Shown here in pieces: positions 8,030 to 15,725 of a DNA stretch of 34,029 nt. The stretch comes from JBJKSO01 sp046703825. GTDB taxonomy: Bacteria; Chloroflexota; Dormibacteria; Aeolococcales; Bog-877. The notes below the pieces were generated by a model, which was not told where the DNA came from, made no database searches, and saw nothing but the letters and a program-made list of their open reading frames with translations. Every line of letters begins with the position of its first letter. Position 1 is the first letter of the stretch. The stretch is from assembly GCA_046703825.1 (NCBI GenBank), contig JBJKSO010000011.1:1-34029 (forward strand), given 5' to 3'. The translations under genes were made by a program, and so were the position numbers.

Positions 8030-9979
8030 CTACGCCACCTTGGTCCGGTTGCCTCCGTTGCGCTTGGCCGTGTACATGGCGGCATCGGCGGCGCCGAGCA
8101 GCTGGGAAAGCGTCCGGCCGTGCTTGGGGAAAACGGCGATTCCGATTGAAGCGGTGATCTCGCTGAGGCTGCACTGCGGTGGCACCGAAATTTCGCTGAG
8201 CCCGCGCTGCACCTCGCCGGCGATTCGGAACCCGCCACTCACGCCTGAGTCCGGTAGGAGCACGACAAACTCCTCGCCTCCGTAGCGAACAGCTGCGTCC
8301 TGCGCCCGGATTACGCGCTGAAGCACTTTGCCGACCTGGCGCAAAATCACGTCACCAGCCGCGTGACCGGCGCTGTCGTTGATCGCCTTGAACTTGTCCA
8401 AGTCCATCATCAGCACCGCCAGTGGCTTGCCGCTGCGTTCGGCCAGCGCCAGTTCCCGCCGCGCGGTGTTGCGCAACCACCGGCTGTTGAGCAGACCCGT
8501 GAGCGAGTCAGTGGTGGCATGGTGCACCTGCTCGGAATACAGCTGGGCGTTGCGCCAGGCGGCAGCGGCCATGTGGGCCAGCAGCGCGGCCGCGGTGAGG
8601 TCGTCCGCGGTGAAGGCGTCGCGGCGAAAGCGCACCACGTTGAGCATGCCCAAGCGGTAGTCGCCCGCCACCATCGGGATCAGCAGCATCGATTCGTCCT
8701 CGGGTTCGGTGCCCGGGATGTGGATTGAGGCCGGATGGGCATCGGCATCGTTGACGCGCTGGGGAGTGCCGAGGTCGAACGCCCACCCGGTCAAGCCCTT
8801 ATCGAGCGTGAAGAGGTGTGACATCACCCCCTTGATGTAGCTCGGCTCGAGCTGCGAGTAGGCATAGACGGGGCGGAACTGCCCGGTATCCCAATCGGCG
8901 GCGTAGACGGCGATGCCATCGGCGGGAATGACCCGCATCAGATAGTCGGCGGTCAGTTCGAGGATCGTGTTGGGGTCGTGCTCCGCCTGTAGCGCACGGG
9001 CCGTCTGGCTCAGCGCCTCGGCCAAACTGGCGGTGCCCATCGACTGCTTGGGTGCAGCAACCGGCTTGGGTTTCGCACGCGGTTTTGCTGCCGCGGGCCC
9101 GGGCGCGGCAGCCCAGTCCCGGACCAGGGGATTGCTCAGCGGGGTGACCTGGATGGCTCCGGGCCCGGCGGTGACCTCGGGCTCAGCCAGGGCGGGGCCG
9201 GTGCCGTAGGTCACTCCCAGCTCCATCAACGTCCGCGCCTCAGTCGCGCTGGACACGCCGGTGGCGCTGACCGCCATCCCCAGCTGGCTGGACATGTCGG
9301 CGAGGGCCTTGACCACCGCCTGCAGGCCCTCATCCTCGACCACCCCCTCCAGGAGCATGTGGTCCAGCTGCATGAGGTCGGGCCGGATGCGCACCAGCAG
9401 ATCGAGGCGCAGCCGGCTCACCCCGAAGTGGGGCACCGCCACCCGGAACCCGCGCTGCCGTAGGTCCTGAGCTAGCTGCGCCATCGGGGAGCTGCCGAGC
9501 TCGGAATCTCCGTCGCCCAGCTGCCAGACCAGCTGGCTGGGCTCCAGGCCCAGCCCGCGCACGCGTCGCACCAGCAAGGGCAAGATGCCGGAGCGGCGCC
9601 GGCGCCAGGCGTGAAACCCGAGCAGGACCGGGGCGGGACTGAGCGCGCGGGCCGCCTCGAGCTCACACTGGAGCAGGTTGTCGTCGAGCACGTTGACCAA
9701 ATCAGCCGCTTCGGCGGCAAGCCAGACGTCGGTGACGGACGGCAGCACGTCCAGCCGCAGCATGCGCCAGCGCACCTCGTAGGCCAGCACCGCCCGATCG
9801 GACAGGCGTAGCAGCGGCTGCGAGCTGACCCGGATCGCTCCCGGGCGGAGCAGCTCCCTGACGGCCAGCTCAGCCGTGTCCGACGGGAGCGCACTCAAGA
9901 TCGGCGTTACCGAGACCACGGTCGGGCGAAGGGGCGGGTCGAGTTGGTTGGTCGGCCCGGGCTCTGCGTTTGCGGGCAC
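8030..9979 (-). CDS. Diguanylate cyclase: degenerate EAL - GAF - GGDEF
   Basis: About 649 residues. Residues ~45-285 have the EAL phosphodiesterase fold but not its active site: the catalytic ELLxR-type motif is EVRWR (E68 onward), the DDFG motif is HFG, and the final acidic motif is TGVSS. A GAF sensory domain follows (~320-480, from TILELTADYLMRVIPADG). The C-terminal GGDEF domain has GGEEF at 567-571 and an RxxD inhibitory site (RAQD, 558-561) exactly five residues before it, so it should make c-di-GMP from two GTP and be product-inhibited. The inactive EAL part is probably a sensory module. No transmembrane helix is seen. The start is uncertain: GTG 9979 or GTG 9919, neither with a good ribosome binding site. 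It is the last gene after PNPOx-like and CPBP genes on the same strand. Confidence 0.88.
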   Translation of the reverse strand: MPANAEPGPTNQLDPPLRPTVVSVTPILSALPSDTAELAVRELLRPGAIRVSSQPLLRLSDRAVLAYEVRWRMLRLDVLPSVTDVWLAAEAADLVNVLDDNLLQCELEAARALSPAPVLLGFHAWRRRRSGILPLLVRRVRGLGLEPSQLVWQLGDGDSELGSSPMAQLAQDLRQRGFRVAVPHFGVSRLRLDLLVRIRPDLMQLDHMLLEGVVEDEGLQAVVKALADMSSQLGMAVSATGVSSATEARTLMELGVTYGTGPALAEPEVTAGPGAIQVTPLSNPLVRDWAAAPGPAAAKPRAKPKPVAAPKQSMGTASLAEALSQTARALQAEHDPNTILELTADYLMRVIPADGIAVYAADWDTGQFRPVYAYSQLEPSYIKGVMSHLFTLDKGLTGWAFDLGTPQRVNDADAHPASIHIPGTEPEDESMLLIPMVAGDYRLGMLNVVRFRRDAFTADDLTAAALLAHMAAAAWRNAQLYSEQVHHATTDSLTGLLNSRWLRNTARRELALAERSGKPLAVLMMDLDKFKAINDSAGHAAGDVILRQVGKVLQRVIRAQDAAVRYGGEEFVVLLPDSGVSGGFRIAGEVQRGLSEISVPPQCSLSEITASIGIAVFPKHGRTLSQLLGAADAAMYTAKRNGGNRTKVA

Positions 9980-10014
9980 ATGCGGATAGTGGCAGCGAAC
10001 CGCCACCTCACCCG

Positions 10015-10680
10015 CTACGGAGTGGTCACGTTTATGTGAGCCGGGTTCACAGGCTGGGTTGGCTTGGGCAGACCGGGGAAAACCAGGCAGAGCTCGGAGA
10101 ACACCAGATGGGCGGCGGCGGCCGGCCAGACCGACCCGGAGCGCAGGCGCAGCAGCGCCATGCCCCCACCCAGGGCGATCGCTCCCAGTGCCGGAAGCGG
10201 CTGCCGAGCGGGAAGTTGGCTGGCGGCGTATGCCAGCGTGCAGCGAGCTCCGGCGGGGAGGGTGGCACCGGAATGGAGCCGAAGGCAGTGGGCCAGGTAG
10301 GTCTCGCGCCAGAACACCTCCTCCCCCACCGCCGCAGGCACCGCCAGCAGCGCCGCCCAACGCCTGGGGGCCGAGGCGAAGCCCTGATTCATCTGATCGA
10401 GCCACCGGGCTCCCAAGCTGCTGGTTCCCAGCCAGCGGGCCCCCGCGGCCGCGGCCAGGTAGCCCAGGGCGCCGGAGACGGCGCCGCCCGCCAACCAGGC
10501 CCTGGCTCCGGGCGGCAGCCGAGCACCGCGAGCCTCGGTGGCCACCAGCCCGGCGGCGCTTAGGGAGACGGTCATCGCCGGCCAGAAGCGGCGCGGGTGC
10601 CTGAACGCCACCCAGGTCCCGGCCGCTTCCAGGCCGAGACCAAGCCGCGCCCGCAGCGGCAGGCCAGCTCGCCGCCTCAC
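10015..10680 (-). CDS. CPBP-family intramembrane glutamic protease
   Basis: About 221 residues with several hydrophobic segments. The CPBP (Abi/Rce1-like) motif 1 is visible as GEEVFWRE, matching EExxxR with its two Glu and Arg. A later segment AHLVFSEL supplies the conserved His of motif 3; the motif 2 Phe-x-x-x-His is less clear. Members cleave or process membrane-associated proteins or prenylated peptides, and some act in bacteriocin self-immunity. GTG 10680 is chosen because it directly follows the upstream stop codon (10688-10690) with an AGG-containing ribosome binding site; a longer frame would run back into that gene. It lies 35 bases before the diguanylate cyclase, in the same apparent transcript. 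Confidence 0.8.
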   Translation of the reverse strand: MRRRAGLPLRARLGLGLEAAGTWVAFRHPRRFWPAMTVSLSAAGLVATEARGARLPPGARAWLAGGAVSGALGYLAAAAGARWLGTSSLGARWLDQMNQGFASAPRRWAALLAVPAAVGEEVFWRETYLAHCLRLHSGATLPAGARCTLAYAASQLPARQPLPALGAIALGGGMALLRLRSGSVWPAAAAHLVFSELCLVFPGLPKPTQPVNPAHINVTTP

Positions 10681-10687
10681 CGGGGGG

Positions 10688-12136
10688 CTACCTGCCCAGC
10701 AGCCGGTCGGCGGCCGCGGCCACCCAGCCCAAAGCAATGCTCAAGGCCTCCCGGGCGGCGTCGGCCCTATCCAGGGGCAGATCGTGAGTGAATTTGCCCA
10801 GCGGGCGCGGCGCCAGCGCCAGCTGTTGCGGCGAAAGCCAGCGCCGCAGCTGTGAGCGCAGCTGCCGCAGCTCCTTCTCCCGCCGCCGGAGAGCCCCCTC
10901 TGGGCCGGGTGGGAGTGGCAGTCCGGCGGCGGCGCGGAGCAGCCGGACCGGGCCCACCGGACGGCCCCCTTCCAGCAGGAGCCGCTGGGCCCAGTCCCGC
11001 TCCAGCTCGGACCAGCGAGCCAGCCGTTCGAGCCTGGCCCGCTCCTGCGGGTCCCGGTGCAGCACCGCCGATGCCGAGTACCAAGCGGCCACGGCATTGC
11101 GCCTGGCGAAGATCTCCTTCACCAGCCGCCACGCAGCGGGGGGCAGCTCCGGTGGCGTGCGAATCGTCGACGGCTGTACCGCCGCCGCCCGCTCCGGGTC
11201 CGGCGGGGAGACCTGAGCGTCGGCAGAGACCGCCGCCTGCACGGTGGTGGCGACGCCAGCGGCGAGGTCCGCCACCAGCCCGGGCGGTTTGCGGAATCCG
11301 TAGGCGGATCGGGCCGTGAATCGGCGGGCACCGTCCCCGCTTTGGAGCGCGCCGATCCAGCCCACCATCCGCGCCATCTCGAAAGAGTCGTCCACCACTC
11401 GCACCGCCAGACTCGCGTGCGCCATCCCGGCGGCGGGAAGGCAAGCCCCCCGGACCTTGAGCCGTCCCGGGCCAGAGTGGGTCACCTCCACCGGCCACGC
11501 CTGGGGGGCCTGCCCGGGCTCCAGCACCGCCGCGAGCGCGGCGGGCTGCCGGGCGTCGATCAGGGTCTCGCCCCAGCGATCGAGCCGCATGGGCTCACGC
11601 CGCCGGGGTGCTGCAGCTGGCGGCGGCGTGAGCGCGACCGGTGGCCAGTCCCCAGCCGTGTGAGTGGTCCAGGCGCCACCCTCCAGCTCCAGCAACTCCA
11701 CCACGTGCACACAGATGAGCACCCGCCGCCAGTAGGCGCGATACAGCGGCCGCCACAGCGGGTGCTGGGCGGTGGCTCCGAAAAAGGGCCGGACCGTGCC
11801 CGGACCTTCCATCAGCTGGAACAGCTGGGTGAGATTGGCGGTACCGTCTCCCTCGATGATCTCGGCCCAGCCCCGGGCGAGCCACAAAGCCTCCCCCGGC
11901 GCCTGGCGCAAAGCGCTCACGCGTGGGTTGGCCCGGATGTTGCGCAGTTTGGCCGGGTACCCGACCGTGGTCGACGTCCACAGGGTGCGCTCCCCCGGCA
12001 GATACCGGGCGCCGACGGGTGTGAACACCGGTGCCCCCCAGGGAGTGACGGTGATCAAATCCCATTGCTGGAAGCGATCCGAAGGAGCGGCCGCAGACAT
12101 GTCAGCAACGGTACGGGATATGCTCGGGTCGGTCAT
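10688..12136 (-). CDS. PNPOx-like split-barrel protein with C-terminal helical extension
   Basis: A 482-residue protein. Residues ~20-140 match pyridoxamine-phosphate-oxidase-like flavin/F420-binding barrels: DLITVTPWGAPVFTPVGARY, then KLRNIRANPRVSAL, which is the typical K-x-R-N-I segment near the cofactor phosphate. A middle region (~230-320, VRVVDDSFEMARMVGWIGAL) may be a second barrel, and the last ~140 residues are charged helices that I do not recognise. Single-domain relatives are about 140-200 residues, so this is an unusually long version. ATG 12136 is chosen; an in-frame ATG at 12100 is possible. Neither has a clear ribosome binding site. It heads the minus-strand run and diverges from the SRPBCC gene with only 21 bases between starts. 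Confidence 0.65.
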   Translation of the reverse strand: MTDPSISRTVADMSAAAPSDRFQQWDLITVTPWGAPVFTPVGARYLPGERTLWTSTTVGYPAKLRNIRANPRVSALRQAPGEALWLARGWAEIIEGDGTANLTQLFQLMEGPGTVRPFFGATAQHPLWRPLYRAYWRRVLICVHVVELLELEGGAWTTHTAGDWPPVALTPPPAAAPRRREPMRLDRWGETLIDARQPAALAAVLEPGQAPQAWPVEVTHSGPGRLKVRGACLPAAGMAHASLAVRVVDDSFEMARMVGWIGALQSGDGARRFTARSAYGFRKPPGLVADLAAGVATTVQAAVSADAQVSPPDPERAAAVQPSTIRTPPELPPAAWRLVKEIFARRNAVAAWYSASAVLHRDPQERARLERLARWSELERDWAQRLLLEGGRPVGPVRLLRAAAGLPLPPGPEGALRRREKELRQLRSQLRRWLSPQQLALAPRPLGKFTHDLPLDRADAAREALSIALGWVAAAADRLLGR

Positions 12137-12157
12137 GCCCGTCTCAGTTCCGCCATC

Positions 12158-12670
12158 GTGCCCGTAGTCCAGGATCGCACCGTGGTGCCCGTGCCCCAGG
12201 AGGTGGCTTGGGACTTCGTCGCCGACGCCCGAAATGCCCGGCGCTGGGTGTTCGGGGTCCGCGATGTCGAAGGCAGCCTGCGGCATCCACTGCGGCGGGG
12301 GGACCGCCTGCGGCTGCGCCTGCTGGGTGGGGGCAGAATGGCCGACAGCGAGTGGGTGGTGGAGGCGTGCGAGCGGCCCTGGCGAGTGTCGAGCCGAGGC
12401 CGGGCGCTCGGCGCGGTCGCCGAGCTCACGATCGAGTGCGTTCCCCACGGCGCCGATGAGACCGAGGTGGTGCAGCGCTTGAGCTACCGGCTGCCCGGGG
12501 GGCCGCTGGGATCGCTGGCCGCCCGCCTGGGGGTGCAGGGGGTCTTGGAGGTCCAGGCCCACCAGTCGATGCGGGCCTTGCACCGGCTCTTGTCCCACCG
12601 GTCGGCGACCGCGGTCCGCCACCGCCAACGGGAGCAGCCGCGAGCGCTGGAAGCGCGCAACAGCCGCTGA
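12158..12670 (+). CDS. SRPBCC / polyketide-cyclase-like protein
   Basis: A 170-residue protein with the START-like helix-grip pattern: DRTVVPVPQEVAWDFVAD, ARRWVFGVRDVEG, then beta strands DRLRLRLLGG and SEWVVEACERPWRVSSR, and a final long helix rich in Leu and His. The fold binds hydrophobic ligands in a cavity; many bacterial members have no known role. The GTG start at 12158 is the first suitable codon after the divergent gene; a ribosome binding site is not evident, so the transcript may be leaderless. The C-terminal tail is basic. Function cannot be given more precisely. Confidence 0.75.
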   Translation: MPVVQDRTVVPVPQEVAWDFVADARNARRWVFGVRDVEGSLRHPLRRGDRLRLRLLGGGRMADSEWVVEACERPWRVSSRGRALGAVAELTIECVPHGADETEVVQRLSYRLPGGPLGSLAARLGVQGVLEVQAHQSMRALHRLLSHRSATAVRHRQREQPRALEARNSR

Positions 12671-12696
12671 CAGTCGGAGCCGGCGACCCGTGGCCG

Positions 12697-13347
12697 GTGA
12701 GATGGCGGCCGCAGCGGCTGGACGAGGCAGCTGCGGGTTTGCTGGACACCTGTCTGGCCGAAGTCGATCCCGAGCCGGGTGTCCTCTGGCTTTGGCCGCT
12801 GGCCAGCGCGGGCGGAGTGTCCGTGGGACCGACCCTGGGCCGCCGCCCCGAGCTACTGGAAGCACTGCGAGCGCTACCGGGGCTGGGAGCGATCCACGTC
12901 AGCCCGGTCGGCGGCACCATCGGACCCGCCGGGCGAGCCTGGCTCAACCTGCTGGGGATGGCGCGTCTCCCCGCCGACTGCCCCTTCCCGCTCGACCGCC
13001 TCACCGCCACCGCCCACCAGCTGCTGCAGCGGCGCCTTGCCGGCAGAGAGGTGGTCAGAGGCCGGGTGGATGGGTCCTGGTGCCCCGGATTCAGCGATCT
13101 TTCCGTCGAGGGGCGCAAGCTGGTGGGGATCGGCTTCAAGCTCACCGCCCGCTGGGCCGCGCTGCGCCTGGTGGTGGCGGTCCGCCCCCCCTCGGCGTCC
13201 GAGTTCTCGGCACTGCACCAGGCCCATCAATTGATCGGTACGAGCCTGCGACGGTCCGCCCTCACATCGCTGGCCCAGCTGATGCCCGAGCGCCGCTGGG
13301 ACCCTACCGAGGCGCTGCGATGGCTGGGCGGCCCCCGCCTGCGATGA
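12697..13347 (+). CDS. Lipoate-protein ligase A / octanoyltransferase-like protein
   Basis: A 216-residue protein resembling the BPL/LplA/LipB catalytic fold. GAIHVSPVGGTIGPAGRAWL corresponds to the RRxxGGGxVxHxxG ligand loop, and DLSVEGRKLVGIGF corresponds to the catalytic Lys region (K141). The loop is degenerate: the conserved Arg pair is missing and the GGG is GGT. It may attach lipoyl or a related acyl group to a carrier domain, or it may have lost enzymatic activity. GTG 12697 follows the SRPBCC stop by 26 bases, and peptide deformylase begins 8 bases after its stop, so the three are likely co-transcribed. I rate the family as probable rather than certain. Confidence 0.6.
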   Translation: MRWRPQRLDEAAAGLLDTCLAEVDPEPGVLWLWPLASAGGVSVGPTLGRRPELLEALRALPGLGAIHVSPVGGTIGPAGRAWLNLLGMARLPADCPFPLDRLTATAHQLLQRRLAGREVVRGRVDGSWCPGFSDLSVEGRKLVGIGFKLTARWAALRLVVAVRPPSASEFSALHQAHQLIGTSLRRSALTSLAQLMPERRWDPTEALRWLGGPRLR

Positions 13348-13354
13348 TGGCGGG

Positions 13355-13888
13355 ATGCCGCTGCGCCTGGTTTTCGATCCTGCCGAGGTGCTCCACCACC
13401 GGTCCCGGCCGGTAAAGGTCTTCGACAGCGGGCTGCGGCAGCTGGTCGAAGAGATGTACCTGCGCTGTAGCGAGTGGAGCGGCGTCGGCCTGGCGGCCCC
13501 CCAGGTGGGCATCAACCTGCAGCTGGCGGTGATCGTCTACGAGGGCCGCCGGTTCGCCATCTGTAATCCTGAGATCACGGCCACCGAAGGCGAGGTCGAC
13601 GCCGACGAGGGTTGCCTGTCCCTACCCGGCCGGGTGGGCCAGGTGCGCCGCTACGAGCGGGTTACCGCCCGCTACCGCAACCCCCATGGCAAGGGGGTGC
13701 AGAGGGCCTTCTCGGACTGGCTGGCGCGGATAGTCCAGCACGAGACCGACCACCTGCACGGCATCCTCTGCCCCCAGCGGCTGGCCCCGGGCCAAGCGTT
13801 CCACGAGGTCGAGGAGGAGGATGCAGGCGGCTCGGAGGCGCCCAAGCGCCGGCGCCCCCGAGCCGCCCCCCAGCCGGCCCAAAGCTAG
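13355..13888 (+). CDS. def: Peptide deformylase
   Basis: Cytoplasmic metalloenzyme that removes the formyl group from the N-terminal Met of new proteins. All three motifs are present: GVGLAAPQ (43-50), EGCLS (85-89) and QHETDHLHG with H129, E130 and H133. Metal ligands are C87, H129 and H133, and E130 is catalytic. At 177 residues it has an extended charged C-terminus (from ~150), a feature also seen in some actinobacterial deformylases. Start ATG 13355 has a GGCGGG stretch just upstream. Its 3' end overlaps the convergent yceI-like gene by four bases. Upstream neighbour is the lipoate-ligase-like gene. Confidence 0.97.
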   Translation: MPLRLVFDPAEVLHHRSRPVKVFDSGLRQLVEEMYLRCSEWSGVGLAAPQVGINLQLAVIVYEGRRFAICNPEITATEGEVDADEGCLSLPGRVGQVRRYERVTARYRNPHGKGVQRAFSDWLARIVQHETDHLHGILCPQRLAPGQAFHEVEEEDAGGSEAPKRRRPRAAPQPAQS

Positions 13889-14421
13889 GCCGCCCGCTCG
13901 GCCTCCTCGCTGAGCTCGACGTCGAGCCGGATCTTGATCTCGTCCCCGACCAGCCAGCCCCCGGCCTCCAGCGCCACGTTCCAGTTCAGTCCGAACTGCT
14001 CCCGGCTGATCTTGCCGCTGGCCTCGAAGCCGGCCACCTGAGACCCCCAGGGGCTTTGGCCCCGGCCCTGCAGCTCCACCTCGAGCTGGACCGGCTGGGT
14101 GGCCTCCTTGATGGTGAGGTCGCCCTCGACCAGGTAGCGGTTGCCACCCCTCGCCTCGATCCGGCGGCTCTCGAAGACCATCTCGGGATACTTCTCCACG
14201 TCGAAGAAGTCGGCCGAACGCAGGTGCGCGTCCCGCTTCTCCTCCCGGGTGTCGATGCTGGCGGTGCGGATCACGGCCCGGCCGCGGCTTTTGGTCAGGT
14301 CCGTGGGGTCCAGCTCCACTTCGGCGTCGAAGTCGGTGAAGTGTCCTCGGACGGTGCTCACCATCATGTGGCGAACCGAGAACTCCACCGCGCTGTGCGA
14401 TTTGTCAAGAGCCCAGGTCAT
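13885..14421 (-). CDS. YceI-family polyisoprenoid-binding-like protein
   Basis: A 178-residue lipocalin-like beta barrel. The opening MTWALDKSHSAVEFSVRHMM and the later VRGHFTDFDAEVELDP are typical of YceI proteins. FDVEKYPEMVFES and LTIKEATQPVQLEVEL are further family blocks. The fold binds amphiphilic ligands such as polyisoprenoids. No signal peptide is present, so this copy is cytoplasmic, as in many Gram-positive homologues. ATG 14421 is chosen over ATG 14427 because an AGGAGGA sequence lies 7 bases before it but directly abuts the other. The gene diverges from a MarR regulator, with repeated dyads between them that likely control it. Confidence 0.93.
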   Translation of the reverse strand: MTWALDKSHSAVEFSVRHMMVSTVRGHFTDFDAEVELDPTDLTKSRGRAVIRTASIDTREEKRDAHLRSADFFDVEKYPEMVFESRRIEARGGNRYLVEGDLTIKEATQPVQLEVELQGRGQSPWGSQVAGFEASGKISREQFGLNWNVALEAGGWLVGDEIKIRLDVELSEEAERAA

Positions 14422-14452
14422 GTACATTCCTCCTAGCGGCGACCACAGCTGC

Positions 14453-14493
14453 TTGCTTGTGCAATCATCATACCCATCTACTTGAGCGTGCAA
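14453..14493. promoter_or_regulatory. yceI promoter with two related dyads (putative MarR operators)
   Basis: On the minus strand a TATGAT -10 hexamer (14467-14472) lies 15 bases after TTGCAC (14488-14493). Two related 12-base elements flank it: TTGCACAAGCAA (14453-14464, complete palindromic ends TTGC/GCAA) just downstream of the -10, and TTGCACGCTCAA (14482-14493) over the -35. Their starts are 29 bases apart. Binding at either would block yceI transcription; the second also covers the start of the divergent marR. Operator role is inferred. Confidence 0.5.
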
Positions 14494-15039
14494 CCTTCTG
14501 CCCGGAGCGCGCCGGCCGAGCCCTCGGCCGCGGCCATGCGCGCCTGGAGGTCCTTCCTCAAGGCGCACTCGGTCTTGACCAAGGTCTTGGAGAAGGAGCT
14601 ACTGGCAACTCACCGGCTGCCGCTGGCGGAGTACGACGTCCTGGTCCAGCTGTCGGCTGAACCTGGGGGTCGCCTGCGCATGGCTCAGCTCGCCGACCGG
14701 GTGCTGCTGAGCCGCAGCGGGCTGACCCGGCTGGTGGAGCGGCTGGAGGCCGCCGGGCTGGTCCGGCGCGAGGTCTGCGCCAGCGACGCCCGAGGCTACT
14801 TCGCGGTGATCACTGATCAGGGCGCCAGCCGGCTCCGGCAGGCCGCTCGCTCCCACCTGGACTCGGTCCAGCGGCACTTCGCCGAGCTGCTCACCGCCGA
14901 GGAGCTGGAGTGCATCAACTCCTCGCTGGAGAGGGTGGCGGCCACGGGCGAAGTCCACGCCGGCCCGGACGACCGGGACTGTGGCAGACTCGTGGCGACG
15001 GTCGCGGACGCAGCGGCGCGCGGGGAGGAGATCAGCTGA
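14482..15039 (+). CDS. MarR-family transcriptional regulator divergent from yceI
   Basis: About 185 residues if started at TTG 14482; GTG 14488 and ATG 14536 (MRAWRSFLKAHS) are in-frame alternatives and the last best matches usual MarR lengths. The winged helix runs LPLAEYDVLVQLSAEP, MAQLADRVLLSRSGLTRLVE, and the wing is REVCASDARGYFAVITDQG with the conserved D-x-R. The final helices form the dimer interface. It most likely represses the divergent yceI gene and itself through the dyads in the shared intergenic region. Its stop codon overlaps the candidate CTG start of the following gene. Confidence 0.9.
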   Translation: MSVQPSARSAPAEPSAAAMRAWRSFLKAHSVLTKVLEKELLATHRLPLAEYDVLVQLSAEPGGRLRMAQLADRVLLSRSGLTRLVERLEAAGLVRREVCASDARGYFAVITDQGASRLRQAARSHLDSVQRHFAELLTAEELECINSSLERVAATGEVHAGPDDRDCGRLVATVADAAARGEEIS

Positions 15040-15722
15040 ACCAGCCAAGCAATCCGGAGGAGGGCCTAGCGGACTCCACTTCCGGGTGCCCGGCGGGCGC
15101 CGGCAGCGGCGGCTGGGACCTGCAGGCGCACATCGACGCAATGCGACGGGCCCGTCAGAGTGCACCCACCAGTCACCTGAGCGAGGAGCGCGCCCAGGAA
15201 ATGGCCCGGCGGGCCGCCGAGCAGCGCGCCGAGAGCCGCGGGGTGGAGAGGATCGACGAGGCCTTCGTGACCGCCCTGGGCAAGAAGCTCGGCTACGGCC
15301 ACCCGCTCAGCGACCGGACCGGGCTCCCGAGCTGTACTTGGACACCGGAGGCCGAGGCCCGGCTGCAGGAGGTGCCCGACTTCTGCCGCGAGCTGACCCG
15401 CTGGCGGGTGGAGTGGACGGCGATCAAGAAGGGCCTGGGCACGACCATCACCCCAGAGGTGATGGAGACCAAGTACGAGATGTGGGGCGAGGTCTCCCAC
15501 CGGATCCAGCAGCGGGGTGGACCCCGGCTCGAGTGGACCGAGAGTGCCAGACGGCGGTTCGAGCGGGTGCCGGAGTTCGTCCGGGGCCAGGTGCTGGAAG
15601 CCATCGAGGGCAACGCGCAGCGGCTCGGAGCCACCCGGGTGGATGACCGGGTGGTGGACCAGGTGGTGGACCGCTGGTCCGAGACCGGCGACTTCCACGA
15701 GGGGCTCTACGGGTTCAGGTAG
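15036..15722 (+). CDS. Protein with tandem PCP_red-like domains
   Basis: About 228 residues. Two copies of the short helical domain found at the C-terminus of light-independent protochlorophyllide reductase ChlB/BchB (PCP_red) are visible: residues ~100-150 (TWTPEAEARLQEVPDFCREL) and ~165-212 (EWTESARRRFERVPEFVRGQ). Residues ~50-80 (RRAAEQRAESRGVERIDEAF) resemble the second half of a third copy. No nitrogenase-like catalytic domain is present, and no photosynthesis genes are near. The start is odd: no ATG, GTG or TTG lies between the MarR stop and ATG 15141, but CTG 15036 overlaps that stop (CTGA) and has GGAGG 7 bases upstream. Using ATG 15141 would remove 35 residues. Function is unknown. 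Confidence 0.75.
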   Translation: MNQPSNPEEGLADSTSGCPAGAGSGGWDLQAHIDAMRRARQSAPTSHLSEERAQEMARRAAEQRAESRGVERIDEAFVTALGKKLGYGHPLSDRTGLPSCTWTPEAEARLQEVPDFCRELTRWRVEWTAIKKGLGTTITPEVMETKYEMWGEVSHRIQQRGGPRLEWTESARRRFERVPEFVRGQVLEAIEGNAQRLGATRVDDRVVDQVVDRWSETGDFHEGLYGFR

Positions 15723-15725
15723 CCC

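Noticed and set aside
9980..10405. N-terminal extension of the diguanylate cyclase frame
   Set aside because: It overlaps the CPBP protease coding region in another frame and has no domain character.
12137..12865. N-terminal extension of the PNPOx-like frame
   Set aside because: It runs antisense through the SRPBCC gene; only the part from 12136 shows conserved motifs.
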